The position numbers and the translations under genes were made by a program. Below are positions 34,509 to 49,500 of a DNA stretch of 64,000 bases, one piece after another (the stretch's first letter is position 1; each line of letters begins with the position of its first letter). The DNA is taken from contig NW_019775585.1 of assembly GCF_001039355.2 (NCBI RefSeq), forward strand, positions 1 to 64,000. Direction: 5' to 3'. Under the pieces are notes generated by a model that was given only the letters and a program-made list of their open reading frames with translations, did no database searches and was not told where the DNA came from. The DNA comes from Lingula anatina (Eukaryota > Brachiopoda > Lingulata > Lingulida > Lingulidae).

Positions 34509-37500
34509 GTTAGCAGGCAAAGGGTGGGAGACAGGGCCATGCTATCATATCCTTGCCTTATATTGTTCTTCTTAAGGGAGATGGAGAAACAAACAACTCA
34601 TAACAACAACAACTTGTCCTTTTCTCTAACATAGCTCTGCTATTTCAACTATTTTCTTTACTTGTTAAATCCTTTTTAGTTGTAGAGCTTTCATATTTTT
34701 CTTGAGTTAGAATTGAAATCCTTGCTGTACCTAGCTTGTTAACATTTTTCCGATTGCTTTCCTGTCTAGATGTAGCTTCTCTTTTAACTCAGTTGCTTTT
34801 TGTGTTGCTAGCATGCACTTCAGTAATCCACCTCAAATAGTTTGATATGAGATTTTGATTGTTCATTTCTCTGTACACCAGGTGCTTTAGATGAGGAAAA
34901 ATGCTGCCAAGGCTACATGATGATTAATGATCAGATGATATTAGAGGAAGACTATGATGAGAGCTATGAACCCACAGAAGAAGGTAATTTTTAAAAGAAA
35001 ATTTGATATGTCACATTTTCTTATTTATACTAATATTTGTGTGAAATGTATGGTATTTTATCTAACATGTATTTAAGCAAATTATTACAGTAAAAAAAAG
35101 GTATTAAAAGTAGATACTGCTTATTGTAATTTATGTTTAAGTTTGGTCATTTAAATTACAACAGGTGTGTTTTTATAGTAAGAAGTGTAAACTTTTACCT
35201 GTATGAAGATGTATTGTGTCACTCATCTGTTGTGAAATGTAAATTTCAGAAATCCGTGAATATGCTCAAATCATCGGAATTGATGTGGACAGAGAGCCTC
35301 ATTTGATGTATGTTGCCCGTGAAGGCATCAATGCTCCACTACCAGCTGATTGGAAACCATGGTGAATATATGATTTTACAACAACACATGTATGAACACC
35401 CACACATATATGACACACATCCCAAGTGTAATGGATTTCTAGAGAAAGATCGAAAGCAGCACTTTTCTTTTAGTATGCCTATAGATAATGACATAAGTTT
35501 GAGTAAGGACACTCACCAGCTCTTTGCGGTAGCATAATTTTGTTATTTCACCAACCAAGATTCTAGTGACAATCTGCTGAAAGCCTGTAAATCATTTAAA
35601 ATAATTTTAAAAAGTCATTAAAAATTGTGCATAATTATACTTTTTATCATTTTCTTATCATTCTTTTTCTCTCTTTCAGTCAAGACGTCAATGGAGACAT
35701 CTACTACTTCAACTTCTCCACAGGGGAGAGCATCTGGGACCACCCCTGCGACAACTACTACAGAAAAATGGTGGAGGATGAGAGGCGCAGGCAGGCCATG
35801 CAGGGATCCAGGGCTGGAAATGGTCAGTGCTGGTGCATTCAGATAAAACATGGTCACTTCTTATCTTATAACATGGGACACACTTATACCCGTGTTGGGT
35901 TAACTCTTGTTCTTGTTGTCCAGTTTTGATGGCCTCTTGATTAAGTTGATAAGCTCTACAGATTCAGTCAGTGAAATCCCTCTCCTCCCCCATAGAAAGT
36001 TTATCCCCTTAGCGGTAGCATGGAGGGAAGTGGTTGGAATAAAGGGAGAATTATAATTAGTGATGTCTTTGGTAAACCTAGCCTTATAGGGTTCTCAGTA
36101 GTACTAGATTGAGGTCACTCCTAGAAATGTCCACTTAACTTGAATGTTAACACACCTTTCCCTTCATCAAAGACTTTTACACATTGTCCTTGCTGATATC
36201 AATTATTTTAGACTCACATGTTGCTGGATTATTTTTAATGAACATCTCATTTTTACCAAGAAACTCTGCCTTTTTTTCACACTGACTTATGTTTTGTTTT
36301 AATGTTAAGACAGGAACGAATAAATTATTACAAAAATCTTGTCTTACGATGTTCATATCTGAACTAACTTAGACCATAAAATGACCTAGGTTTTTGACAT
36401 CACCATTTGACAAGAAATCCTTGTTCTTTATAGTCTTTTGGGATAAAGCAGTAACAAAGTATTTTAAAAGGTATCTTCTTTTTGCAGCTGCTGGCAAAAA
36501 GAAAAAGGACACAGCCAAGAAAAAGAAGAAAGGCAAAAAGGATGAGGTAAGGTGAAGCTTTTATGGATATTAGAATTTTATCAAAATTATTTGCTAATTA
36601 GAACTTGTTAGAAATTGAATCCTGATAGTGAATTTTTGCTGTGTATGGTAAGTACTTCTAACTGAAAGTGTATCTAATGACAATGATTATGGAATACATG
36701 ACTGTTATGAAAAGATTTATCTATTAATATATGCATCTATTAACATGGTATATAATGGAAACAGTGGCCATTATTTTGGTGGAAGTGTATGAAAACTCAT
36801 CGTGTAGTGCTTACATGTCCAATACAGTGCTGTTTGATAACACATTTATAGGACCTGCAACCTGTGTCCACAATGAGGTCCCCCCAGGCAACCCTCACTT
36901 CTCCCAGAATGCCCTTGGGTCCTATAAGTCAGGTGATCATCGTGTGGCTTCCCAGAATGCATTGCACGTGTTGTGATTAGTTGATTGATGTTTAGATATT
37001 TAGTCCAATGCAATCAATGTTCACTTACCCTGTTCTATTAGAAAATGTGCGTAGGCTGAAAAATGGAATTTGCTATTTATAAAATGTTTGTATTTTGGCT
37101 GTAAATGCACACTGCTTATTGTTGCTTTTATTCATTGCACCATCTTGATGTTACCGTACATGTGTTGTTTCTGTGCACTGTTGTGTGTTAATTGTGAAGC
37201 AACATAGTTGTAAAAAAATTAACCCTGGTCAAAAAGATGTATTTTTTCTTTGATAAATCTGAAAGCTTTGGAACAGCTTTTTAATTTTTGTTGTAAAAAT
37301 GAATGACTGTTTCTACTGCTGAGTGTTGAAGACGATTTTGGCTTAGTTGAAATTAGATTGTATATAAGTTAATAGTTGCACAAAACGTAGACTGTGTTAT
37401 GTTATTGCCACATTGCTTCCATAAAATACAATTAACTAAAATTGAATGCTGTGATGCCTCTTTAAAGCCATGTCATCGTGCTTACATTTCTGAAGTTTTA

Positions 37501-40500
37501 TTCTTTTTGATTACTTCTGGTACAGCTTCTTTGCTACATATAAATATATTTGCGAGGTATTGTAAGAGCACTAATTTTGTATTTTCATTTCATTTATTTA
37601 GCAGTTCAATAAAAGTAGCTAGGAAAGTTTTTATGTAACACTAACCCTTAGCAGATGAATATATTTGAATGTGCTTGACTGTCTTGGTGTGAACTTACAG
37701 TTAAAAATAAATATTAGCATCTTCTCCATCATTTTTATTTGTCAGAAGTTCATTCAACATAACCCCATGATTTCAGTCACATTTGTAAACTGTAGGATGA
37801 CATCTTTTCCACATGTACCATTATCTTTCAGCAAAAGCTGTTTATTCCATGTCATGTTTATATGTTAGGGGTCTAAAATTTAGTTTCATCTCCTTTTATA
37901 TTGTATTTTGTAATATAAAATAAGTAAAGGTCATGCAAAGCAGTTAGCATCCTGACATGGATGAAAAGGACATTGTACACAATGGCCTAACTTTACTGAA
38001 TATATAACTTATTATGTTTCAGCCACAGGGACTTGGTCCACTAAAGGGAGGAGAGACCCCCTTAGGGAGCCCCATGAACACCCTGGGGAGCCCCATGAAC
38101 ACTCTAGGGGGCAGCACCATGGGAAGCTCTCTTGGCAAACACGGATCTCTTGGACCACTCAGGCCGGTGGGAAGCATGGAGGTAAGAGGCTGACCAATGT
38201 CCAGCAGATGGACTTTTTTGCCCAATCTTTCCACTGCTTGCATGTTACAAAATGCTTAGTCTTTTTGACCCATTTTACTGTCAATTGTGCTATCATTTTT
38301 CAGTTTCTTTTCTCTTTTCTGCATGCACAGTAACCTACACTTTAAGATATACCCACCCCTCTATTTCTCTTTATTTAATGTGCACTAATCACTTCTTTTG
38401 CTTTTTGTCTCCTTTGCTAACCAACCCAGTTCTCACACTGTCACCTGCATGTTTGTTTGCATGTTAACTTCCAGGGTCTACCTTCTTCAAAACCTCCTCT
38501 GCCTCCTCTGAATACACAAAACCAACCTGATGCTTTCAACAAACCTGCTCTCCCTTCTATTCAGGTGACTCTCTCTTTTCCTTTCTCAGACTAGGGTAAA
38601 AAACATATATATGGTACATGTAAAGTGATATAGATAGTTATGGAATTAAGTCACAGCTTCATTGATGTATATGCCTGTGATTAGTATTTGTATAACCTGA
38701 ATGACCTGTTTTCATGAATGACTTTTAATGTGAGTGATCAAGTAACATTATAATTTCTACGTTATTTGTTTTAATCAATTTTCCTGTTTTAATCAACTTT
38801 TTAACTAGCCTTTTTATTATTATTAAATATTTGTTCATGTAGTATTGTAAAGTCTCCTTAACAAATTCAGATTTTAGACTCAAAATAAATGTTATTATTA
38901 TTAACTTCAGCCCATGAACACAATGGGCAGCACCCTGGGGTCCATGGGGTCAACAGGTGCCAGGCTGGGGAGTAGCTCTGATGGACTAGCTCTGGGAGAA
39001 GGTGGTGGAGGCAAGAAGTTCCTCAAGTCCAACCGTGCCAAGGATGCCCCGTCCTCCATGATGTCCAAGCATGAGGAGAAGCTGGACCTGGGGGGAATGT
39101 CAGACAGTGATGTGAGTTTCTGGGTGCCTGCTGGCATTTGTATAAGTTTGGCAAATGGCTGGACGTATTCTTGTTTGCTTAAAGAAAATCTAAAATATTT
39201 TTTCCTTTAATAATCATTGGTTTAGTTTTGATTTGACAAGTATCCAAGTATTTTGCTGAATTAATTCTTTTAGTAGTATATTTCCCTAGATAAGACTCAT
39301 TGCCTTTGTGAAACAAAGGGTGACATTTTGTAATGTCCATTTCAGTCTGACAATGACAGGAACAACCTGAAGAACATCCGTTTTGATTTGGCAGAGATGG
39401 AGAAGGCTACAGAGTTTGGCTATGAGGTATTTATTGTACTGCGTAGTAATAATAGTCATATACTGTCTTTTCCCCTCCCAACCTCCCAGTCTCCACCCTC
39501 CACCCCCACCCCAAAACCTGGACAGACTAAAATGTTTTCTTACATATTCTTTGTAATGCAATCTTTATGTACACTCAGATAATCATTGTGTAGATGCTTT
39601 TATTATGTTATTATGTTTGTCTGTTAATTCAGATCAGAAAGCAATTCTGGATATGTACTAGTACTAGATTGTGGTTAGTGAACTGGTTCAGACTTGTTAA
39701 GAAGACACCTATGTTGATATAATATATATTTATTTCCCTGTAGACATCTGAGGCCAGTGACAAACCTGCCAAGCCTGTACAGTCTGAGAGTGACAGTGAG
39801 GATTACGGAAAAGATATCGTAAGTAAAAAAAAAAAAAAAGATATATATAAAAGTTTAACTTATTAGAAAAGTCAAGAACATGAAATTTGAGTGGTCTTCA
39901 ACATAAAAGCTGTTTTAATAACAGCAAATTTAATTTCTGTTTGGACATATTCAGGTAACAGCATTGCACTTTGCTATATCAAATATTGTCAAATTCACAT
40001 GGAAACAATAATGTTACTTGTCATTTCATAAGAATTTTTTGTACACAAAGTCTACAAAGTTATCGCAGTTTAGCAATAGACCTCTTAGCCTGGAAGTATT
40101 TAGTTTGATAACTGATATATATGTTGCAAAATTGCTCAGATTTGAAGTTATTTGGTTATTTATGATACACTATTTATATGTTACAATGTGACTACAGACA
40201 ATGCCATACAGGTGAAAGCTGATCCTTGCAAGTTAAGGTGTGGTCTCCAAGTAGCTGTGGTATTGTCTCCATGTAGTCATATTTAAATGATCATTTTCTG
40301 ACTGCAGAATCCCAGGAGATGTGTCATTCACTGGCTTCTTTAAAATTTCCAGTCTTCTTTTGTCGTGGGCACACAGTAAAGCTATTACAAATTAGTAATG
40401 TTTTAATGTGATTTCAGAAATCTGGAATTGGTCAAGATTTGATGAAAAGAATAGCCTTATTTAAAAGATATACAGTAAGGTGTCTTGAAATTTCAGGATT

Positions 40501-43500
40501 TTGGAATTGATAGGAATTTAGATGAAAAGATAGCATTAAATCTCAGCGATGATGATGAAGAGTCAACGCAGGAAGCCCTCCATATGTCAGGGAGGAAGAA
40601 GGAGCCAACCCCTCAGAAAAGGGTACATGTTTAATAAGAACTTATTCCAGTAGAAATAGATTTCTCCACTTGCTGCTTAAGTGCTTTGTGCTCTTTTTCT
40701 GATTTCTTTTGTCCATGTGTGCTTGTGTTATTAATTTTTTGCAATAGAAGACTGAAGGCAATGATCACCCTTTGTGACAATTTCCTTTTTAGTTTGCTTC
40801 ATGTAATTTTTGTATGTATATCTTTTTTATGGTGCTGGTTATTACTCTATGCTTTATGTTTCATATAAATTCTTCTTTCTTATGACATCTGGTCTTTGGA
40901 GGTACCGAGAGAAGTGAGATGTTGCTTCCTGCTACTTTTTCATTGGATGTACACTATATCTTTCTCTTTCTTCATTTCAAATACTTTAATTTCTTTCTTT
41001 AGCTTGATTGTCATTCTGTATGATCACTTGCTTATGTGATATTGTCTTTCTTTCTTTCTTTCTTTCAACATTACATCTAAAATAATTCCTTTCCAGTGTC
41101 TTGTAATTATTGGAGTTGAGTGCAATTATTACTAGTTGAAGATGTTCTCATCTTCATCCTTAGCACTGAGAGAATAGTCGAGGGTTTGTTCAGTGATGTA
41201 TGACATTCAAGCTTATAGTTCCACATTTTATGCTTGAAATGGCCATATGCACAATAACTGAGTATAATTTTAACCCCATTTATATAACTGTAGTCCTGAT
41301 AATGTCCAACACCTTGCTTTATGTCTTGTCTCTCTCTTATGTCATAGATTCCATCAGGAATTGTCCCCCAGACACAGCCCCCAAAGAAAACATTTGATGA
41401 TGACTTGCACTTGGTATGTGATGTAGTTTTGTTTTTGTCCAACTAGAAAAGAAAAAGATGATTAAACTTGAATCCTTTATGATTTTTATTTTTTATCTGT
41501 GTTATCTCTCATCTGGATGTTTTTCCTTTTACACCTTATTTTACTATTTTTGTATAGGACTTTTATTACTTTTTGTTTCAAAGAAAAATGATCTAAAAAT
41601 TCCCTTCATTTGCTGTGATGTAGTCCTGTTTCTAAGCAAGAAATTCATCCTTACTCTTTCCTTTGCTTTCCTTGCAATCTTGATTAAGCGCTTTTTTAAT
41701 GTTTTCATTTCTTGATCTGCTTCTTTTGTAAGTTGCAAATTCTAGCATTCTTTTTTCTTTCTCTTTTTTTTATCCTTTCTCTATGTCTGTGTATCTGTAT
41801 ATCTGTGTGTAGAGTGACATAGATTCTGACTCTGAGTCCGACTCCTCTCTGAAAGCAGCACTCAATATGCAAAGTAGAAATGTCAGGGAGCATGAGAGAC
41901 AGCTGCAATTGGTATGTCACATGTTTGGCATAACATGCAGGAATTTTCATTTATTTAAATTTTTTTATTTTTTATTTGTCAGATATGTTTTTGCTAAATT
42001 TGGCATAGTAGAGCTTAACCAAGTGGTGAATGTATTCTTATTTGTCAATGGTAAATGTAAAATTTGTTATTGTTTATAGCTAAATTTTACATTTAAATAG
42101 TTAAAAATATTGATTTAAGTTGGGTTAAACTTACCCAGCTATTCAGCTTATGGAAATTCATTTGGAGAGAACCCAGCATGTCATGTAAACATTGGGACAA
42201 ATAATGTCATTTTTAGTAAACTCTTAAGTGGGTTTAAAATTAACAGTTTGTAATTCATCAAATCAGGACAAAGCTCAATCATTTAAAATCATATTTTATA
42301 ACTGTTACTAAGCTTTTGTTATGATTTCATAACATAAAAGTAAGGTCATGTATTTACTCATTCGTTATCTTTATTCTATTAGGATTTTGAACCAGCCACC
42401 AAGGTTACCCTACCTTCCCCCTCTGCCAGTGGCACCTCCATGGAGGACGAGAGGAAAAGAAAGGCTGAAATGGCAGCTCTGGCAGCTCTGGCAGCAGAGA
42501 AGTAAGTGTGCATGTGTGTGTGTGTGTTTGTGTGTCCGCACATGCATGTATGTCTGTATATATAACTCTTCCTTCTTGCATTTTCAATTTTCTTTTGCCA
42601 TAAAGATTGGTTCTTGTTAGCAACAAGTAGTAAATATAAGATTGTTATTTCTTTTTCTACTCATAATTCAACAAACAATCTAACACTGCATTTGTAAGAA
42701 TTGAAGTGCAGAATATGTTTGGCGTCATTGTCTCTTTAGAATCTAATAGATAATTTTAAAAAAGTGTTTTATCAGTGCATACACTTAACAGTAGCAAATT
42801 GCGATTACAGAAGGGCTGAGAGTGACAGACAGCTCAAGGCTGAGGAGGAAAAGTTGAAAGCAGCCAATGAGAAGGCCCTGGACGAGCTGCGTAAAAAGTT
42901 ACAAGAGGAGGAAGAAAACGCCAAGCTTGAAATGCTGGAGGTAGGTGCTGACCCAGTTATATACTGCTTTATCTTTAAGTTTTTATGAAGTAGTACTCTT
43001 CAGATTAGGGCAGGCTTTTAGGGTCAAGGACTGAATACATAGATAAAATTATTTGTACAACAGGTGCTTAGTTTTAAGCTACTATCTTTAAGATGTGTAA
43101 GAAAGTCTTTTGACATCTTTTTTCTTAATCCCCTACTGTTGACTTTTGATATCATTGTAGGAGAAAGAAGAGAGGCTGTCTCAGCTGAGGAAAGATATCC
43201 AGAGGGAGACAGAGGCAGCTGAGAGAGATCTGAGACAAACTAAAGAGAACAAGCTCAGGTTTGTTGGATTTTTTAAGTGGGATCTTTTGCAATACTTTGT
43301 GAAATTGTATGTTATATATTTTATATATGAAGAGGTGAGGTGTGCATCATGCATCTAGGATCGTAGAATTTAACCTAGACTTTCTCGTGCTATATTATAA
43401 TGATGTCTTTTTTTTTTTGTTATTATTCTTTAAGTTTTCTTTCCTCCTTTTTCTTTCTTTTAAAACAATCAGGCTCTACATAATTATAATCTTTATTGCA

Positions 43501-46500
43501 TTATACTTTCCCCCCTGTTTCAGAATCCTCAGAGATGAGATCAATGAAGAGATAGAGGATGAAGAAACCAAACTAATGCAAGGCAAGCTGGACTCCCTGG
43601 CTAAAATAAGAAGAGAAATGAAGGTAGAGACTGAGGAGGAGACCAAGAAAATGAGGTGCATAACTGTGCTTTTTCCTGTAGATGTTTGCAATACTGTTAG
43701 GTGTTTGTTTTTGATGAGATGAACCAACAGATAATAAATCTAATACATTCTCTATGAATTTCGTTAAATTCCCAAAATGAATTATAATTTTAAAAAATAT
43801 GAACATGCTTTCCAAATGTTTAAAGTCATATTGTTTCTGGGACTACTACAACCCTGGTAATCTTGATATCCAAGTTAAATTATTGGCAAAAAGCAATATC
43901 CATTTTGTTTTGTAGGGAAGAGCATGCCAAAGAGCTGGAAAAGATCAAAGCGGAGCTTGCTGAGGTCCGGAACAAAGAAAGGGGAAACATTGAGGAAGAG
44001 AGGAAAAAAGCCAGAGAGGAGATTAAGAAAGAGGTGAAATTTTTGGGGTGACATAGGTTTAGTAACAGAAGCTTGCATTGGTGTAGTGGTCATATGATTT
44101 GGGCATTTAATTATTTGTTGTCAGTGTGTTGTAGCTGTGATAGCTTTAGTAGAGGATATAGTGTGACTGATGTTCTGTTCAAGAGACTGACAATTAAAAA
44201 CCTACAAGTACATTGGAGTAGGATTCTGTAGTAGTAAACAGTTAGATTGGGCAGGCTGTAAGTGCAATCAGTGGACATTGGAACATTATAAATTTATAAA
44301 TCATATTAAATTTTCTTGGAAATTTAGATATCCTATCTAAAACTTTTGAGAAAATCATGCTCGCTAAAGGTGTTCTTGATTTCTCTTCATCTCCATGATA
44401 AGAGGGACTCAAATATCAAAAACCTTTGGGGTTTTTAGATTGCCTTTTTATGGATTTATAGATTGTCATTTTGACATCAGTTTTAAGGAAAAAAAACTCC
44501 AAGAAAAATTATATATATATTTTGTCCAATGTTCATTGTAAGGCAGTTACTTAATGAAATGCTTCAGCTTCTTACAACATTGCGTGAACAGTAGCTAACT
44601 GCTTTTGCTTCAGATTGAAGAATATCTCTCAGAGGAGAAAGAAAAGCTTGAGGAAGAGAAGCAGGAGAGGGTGGACGAGATCAACGAGCAGTATGAGAAA
44701 GAAATCGAGGAGATGACAAAACAGCTGCAGAAGGAGCACAATGCTAATGTCCAGGAAAGCAGGAAAAAAATTATCATGAAACATGAGCAGGTGCTTACAA
44801 CTCACATACAGTTAATATGTGAATTTAATGAAGATTTATATTTGTGTATTGATATGTTGTGGGGACGTGTCATTTTAGGCATACAGAATTTGTACTTGGC
44901 ATGGTGATGTTTTAAGATTCTTTATTACAGGAATATCCCAATTGTAATTCTCATGGTTATAAGTTGTGTAAAAAATTGACAGTTGTAGAAATAGAAATTA
45001 TACTGGATATTGTTAAACTCAAAGAGTTCATGGGAAGGACTATCATCAGTGTTTGATTTTTAAAGAGCTGAGCATAGTGATGTGTGAAATGGGGCTTAGA
45101 AAAGGTAGCGACTAAATAATTAGTGCTCTAAACAGGCCTAGAAAAATGTACAGCTGATAATGAGAGTGAAGTTTGCAGTGTTTTTGCTTTGATTTAAATT
45201 GCATATGACAACTCTTAGCAGACATCACACATGATTTTTTCCTCAAATTAATCACTGTCAAACAAACACAGAGGAGAGGTGAGTATAGGCTCTAAAAAGA
45301 GAAAACCAAGTAAAGTTTTGATGGGTAATACTTCATAGTTATTATTATTTTTTTTTTTCGAATGTTTTTCTTTTAATGATAAAAATTTCATCAAATCCAG
45401 GACATGAAAGATCTAGAGACAGAGCTGAAGACTTTGCAACAGAATGAACTTGATAGAAAAGAACAGGAGGTCAAGGCGGCCAGAGAGAGACAGAAGGCTG
45501 TTGATGATCTAGAACGAGGCCTGGACGATGTCCTGAAAGAGAAGAAAGATGAGATCAAGGCAGAGCAGAATAAGGTCCTGGCTGATATGAAAGCTGACTT
45601 TGAGAAAACTGTGAAGAAAATGCAAGATGAATACAAGCAGAAGGTGATCATTTATTTGTTTGTTTGGTTTTTTCTGTGAAGTAAATTTTCCTCTATAAAA
45701 ATTTTCAATAAATTCCCAGACAAAGGCCCTATGGTTCTGGCTAAAAAAATAAAACAATAAAAGTAAAAAGCAAAGTTATTTTCAATTCAGGAAAAGAAAG
45801 AGAAAGAAAAAGTGGAACAGCAGCTTGAAACGTTGAAGAAAGAACTGAAGCAGAAACAACAAGAGGAACTGGAGGAAGTTAGAGAAGAATTTGATGATAT
45901 AAAGAAAACTCTAAGAGCAGATCTGCAGCAAGAGGTGAGAAACACAGGGTAGAGATGGGTAGGGTGGGAAGAGGTGGGTTGGGGAGTAAAATTCCCTTTA
46001 CAAAGTTTGGTTATACAGAGAGAGAAAATGTGATGAAAGCAAATGTGTGCTACCACTTTATTATTGGACCTAAAGCATTAGCATGAAGTTTTCCAAATTG
46101 AGGTTTTGATGTTGATAAACCATTTCATGAACACTGACTTTATTCTGTCATGAAATATGAGACTATTGTAGGATAGATTGCAGTTTTGGAATAATAACAT
46201 TGTGGCAATTAAGGAAGTTGGAATCAGTAGAATAACTTGTCATATTTTTATTCTCCTTGAAGCTTGACGATGTTCAAAAGGAAAAGAAAAAGAAGACTGA
46301 TCTCAGAGCAGAGAATGAGAAAGAGTTGAACAAGATCAAGGCTGATTTTGAGAAACAGTCCAGGAAGCAGAAGGAAGACAACGAGAAACAGCTGAAGAAG
46401 ATGAAAGCTGAATTGGAACAACAAAACAAGGAATGGCTGGAGGAACAAAAAGAAAAGGTAGGTAACAACCAGGAGAAGTATCAGAAACATTTTTTCTCAG

Positions 46501-49500
46501 TCTGTATTTGCTGTCATTATGAAGTGGTTGGTGAAATTTTTTTTCTAAAGTTCCACTGTTTAAGATGTGCTTTATAAGACAGGGGTCCACGATATTGACC
46601 ACAGTTTATCATAATTATATAATCCAGCTGTCTTAAAAATTGTTATATTTTATTTTTACAGGCTCAAGAGGAACAGGAATTGGCCAAGAAAGAATTTGAG
46701 AATGAGTTGACCACCTTGAAAGAACAACTGGCCAAGGATCTTGAGCAGATGAAGAAAGAGTATGAAGAAACCAAACAGCAGCTCAAGGAAGAGCTAAAAC
46801 AAAAGGTAAGAGGTCACCCTTATTTAGGATAGATTGAGATGATGAAGCAAAGAAAGACCAAAAATTTGCAGTATGTGTGTAGAATGGAAAACTTATCAAG
46901 AATTCTGTATTTAAAAATGTCATTGTTGAAATTTGGAAGATCTGATATTGTATAATATGTTGTTTCCCCATGTGTGTGTATTGCATGCGAGTGCAATGAG
47001 GCAGATCATTCCATCAAAAGTGGCATATATTAATGTGAACCTTTTGTTATATACAGGAGGACAAGATCAGGAAGAAGGCTGCAGAAATTCAAAAGCAAAA
47101 AGAAGAAAAATTGCAAGCAGAAATGGCTGCAGAGCCATCAGAGAATGAACTGTCAGATGAGGTGAGATTTCTTCTAGACTAGTAGGCTAATTATACTTTT
47201 TGTGTGTGTGTGTCTGTGTGTGCATGCCTGTTTGCTAGTGAGAGAGAGACTCTGTCAGTGTCTTAAATACACATTTAACTTTTTTTTTGTTAAACTTTTT
47301 TATCAGGAAAAGAAAGAGAAGACCAGAAAGAAACCAAAAGCAGCCAAGAAAGTTAAAATTGTTGAAAATGGAGACTTAGGATCTGACAGTGATAGAGATG
47401 AGACCACCCCTAAGAAGAAGTCAGGTGCGTATCTCCTAGTCCCTGCCAGTAGTACTGCATACTTATTGTTACATTCATTTGGTAGTAAATGCTTTAGTGC
47501 CACATTTTTAAAGCAATGCTTTAAAGATCTTTTTGTGTACAAGTTACTGATTATCAGTTTGCAGGTGTAGGCTAATGCATTGCTTTTGGTCATTCATTGT
47601 TGTTGAAAGTTAAAAAAAAAAAAATTAAGGTTCATTTTGTTTTCCACATAGTAATTATACAGGACTTTTGCTCAAATAATTAAGAAACTCTGTCCAACAT
47701 TTTGAATATGTTCTTAACTCATAAATGACTTCTATGAGAATTTTTTAATTGATTTCAGTGCGTCGAAGAAAACATCAGTCTGAGGAAGAAGAAGACTTTA
47801 GCCTGTCTTCAGAATCGGAGGTAGAGGAGGAGGTTGAGGTTACTCCTAAGAGATCAACCAAGAGAACCTCTGGGAAAACTTGGTCACCTGGAAAGTCACG
47901 CCCCAGAACTGCCTGGAAGGAAGAAATATCCATACCTACTGCAGATGAATTCTTTGACTTCGTTCACTCTGATAAAATGAAGAGATTGTTGCGGTCCAAG
48001 TGAGTTAAACGTAGACTATTGTACATATCTATAGGGCATTTTTTGATTTGTGATGGTGTTGTTTAAATTTCTGTTTTAGTCATGTGCTAGATTTTTATGT
48101 TGATACTTAGACAAAGACAATGCTTTTGGTTTTACATTGGAGAGTTTTTGGTTGTGACATCTTTTCATCTCATCTAATAATAACGAGTACTTTAAGTTTG
48201 TTTACTCTAAGGTTGTCCTTATGGCATTAGATATAGCAGTGAGCAGATATAGACTTTGAGTTTTATCTAAAGTGTCAATTTGTATTATTATTATTATTTT
48301 AAAATTATTTATTTTTTTGCAGAGAATTCAAAAACCGCATGTCACTGGAGAGAAACAGCATAAGTGTGGCTGAGGAATTCTTCCGGAAGCAGCGCCAGGA
48401 CATACGGCGTCGCCAGGCTGAATTCAAAGCTGCTACCAGAGAGTATGAGAGGGACATGGAAAGATTCTATAAAGAGGTGGCTCACTGTTTTGTTGTACAA
48501 TATCTGCAAGTTACATTTTGAGAGAGAGAGAGAGATGCTTCAAAGAATAATAACTTGTCTGTACTTTTCTCATTTTCACAAAACTTTGACAATACAAAAA
48601 AAAAAAACTTTTGGACTTCTTTGCCTAAATGCATATCCTGATTCTAGCCTGTGTATAAGACCAGTTAATTTTTTTACCCTCTCTGATAAATTATTGAATA
48701 ATTGATTTCATAAATCCTTACCTACAGATCTGAACTTAGCTCAGAGCATAGATTGGTTTTCACTTCACTCCTCATGAGATTATATAAAGTTTATTCCATA
48801 TAAATTTTTATGCCTTTATTTAAACATTGTGTTTGTAATCCCAGGGTCTGTCCCCAGCTGGTAAGGCCGCGCTGACCTTCACCAAGGCCAGACTGGACAA
48901 AGAGGCCCAGGACCTGGATGCACTGACCAGTAATGTGTCCACTGGGTCCAGGCTGGTCAAGGAGAAGGAGAAGAAGATCAAGGAGTGGGAGGCTTCACTG
49001 CTGGAGGTGAGTCGGGGTGTATTAAAATTATTATTATTATGGTCCAAATAATTTTTATTTCTTTTAGTCCTAGAGGAAAGAGATGTAGGCATGTTTGGAT
49101 GGATCATTTAACACTTGTTACCCACTTTATAGTAGGAGATCTGACACTAGCATGGGATTGAGATCAAGATTTATAGCTGTAGGTTAAATTGTAAAACTTA
49201 AATAGAAAAAAAAACTATAGATGAAAAAAAAGTGGTGCAGTTAACTGCTGCAAGTAGCTTAGGGAATTATAATCATTCCTATAATGTGTTTATTTATAGT
49301 TTTTTCTCCTTTTTTGTGAGGGGCAAGCTGGGGAGGTAGTACATGTAAATATCATTGTCATAGCCTTCTTCTGTTTCCTCATTTCACATTTATTTACAAT
49401 TCTTTTTCTTTTTAGTCCGAGTCTGACTCTGATACATTCCAAATATTTGACCATCCGAAACGACCACCAACTGACCATGCTGACCTGTTGTTGACTGACT

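Noticed and set aside
40406-40470. Possible duplicated copy of the CEP164 exon at 40497
   Set aside because: It resembles the exon start (TTTCAG, then TGGAATTG and GATGAAAA) but meets a stop codon quickly and has no donor; at most an exon relic.
43476-46602. Minus-strand frames rich in F, S and L
   Set aside because: They are the reverse complement of the charged coiled-coil exons of CEP164.
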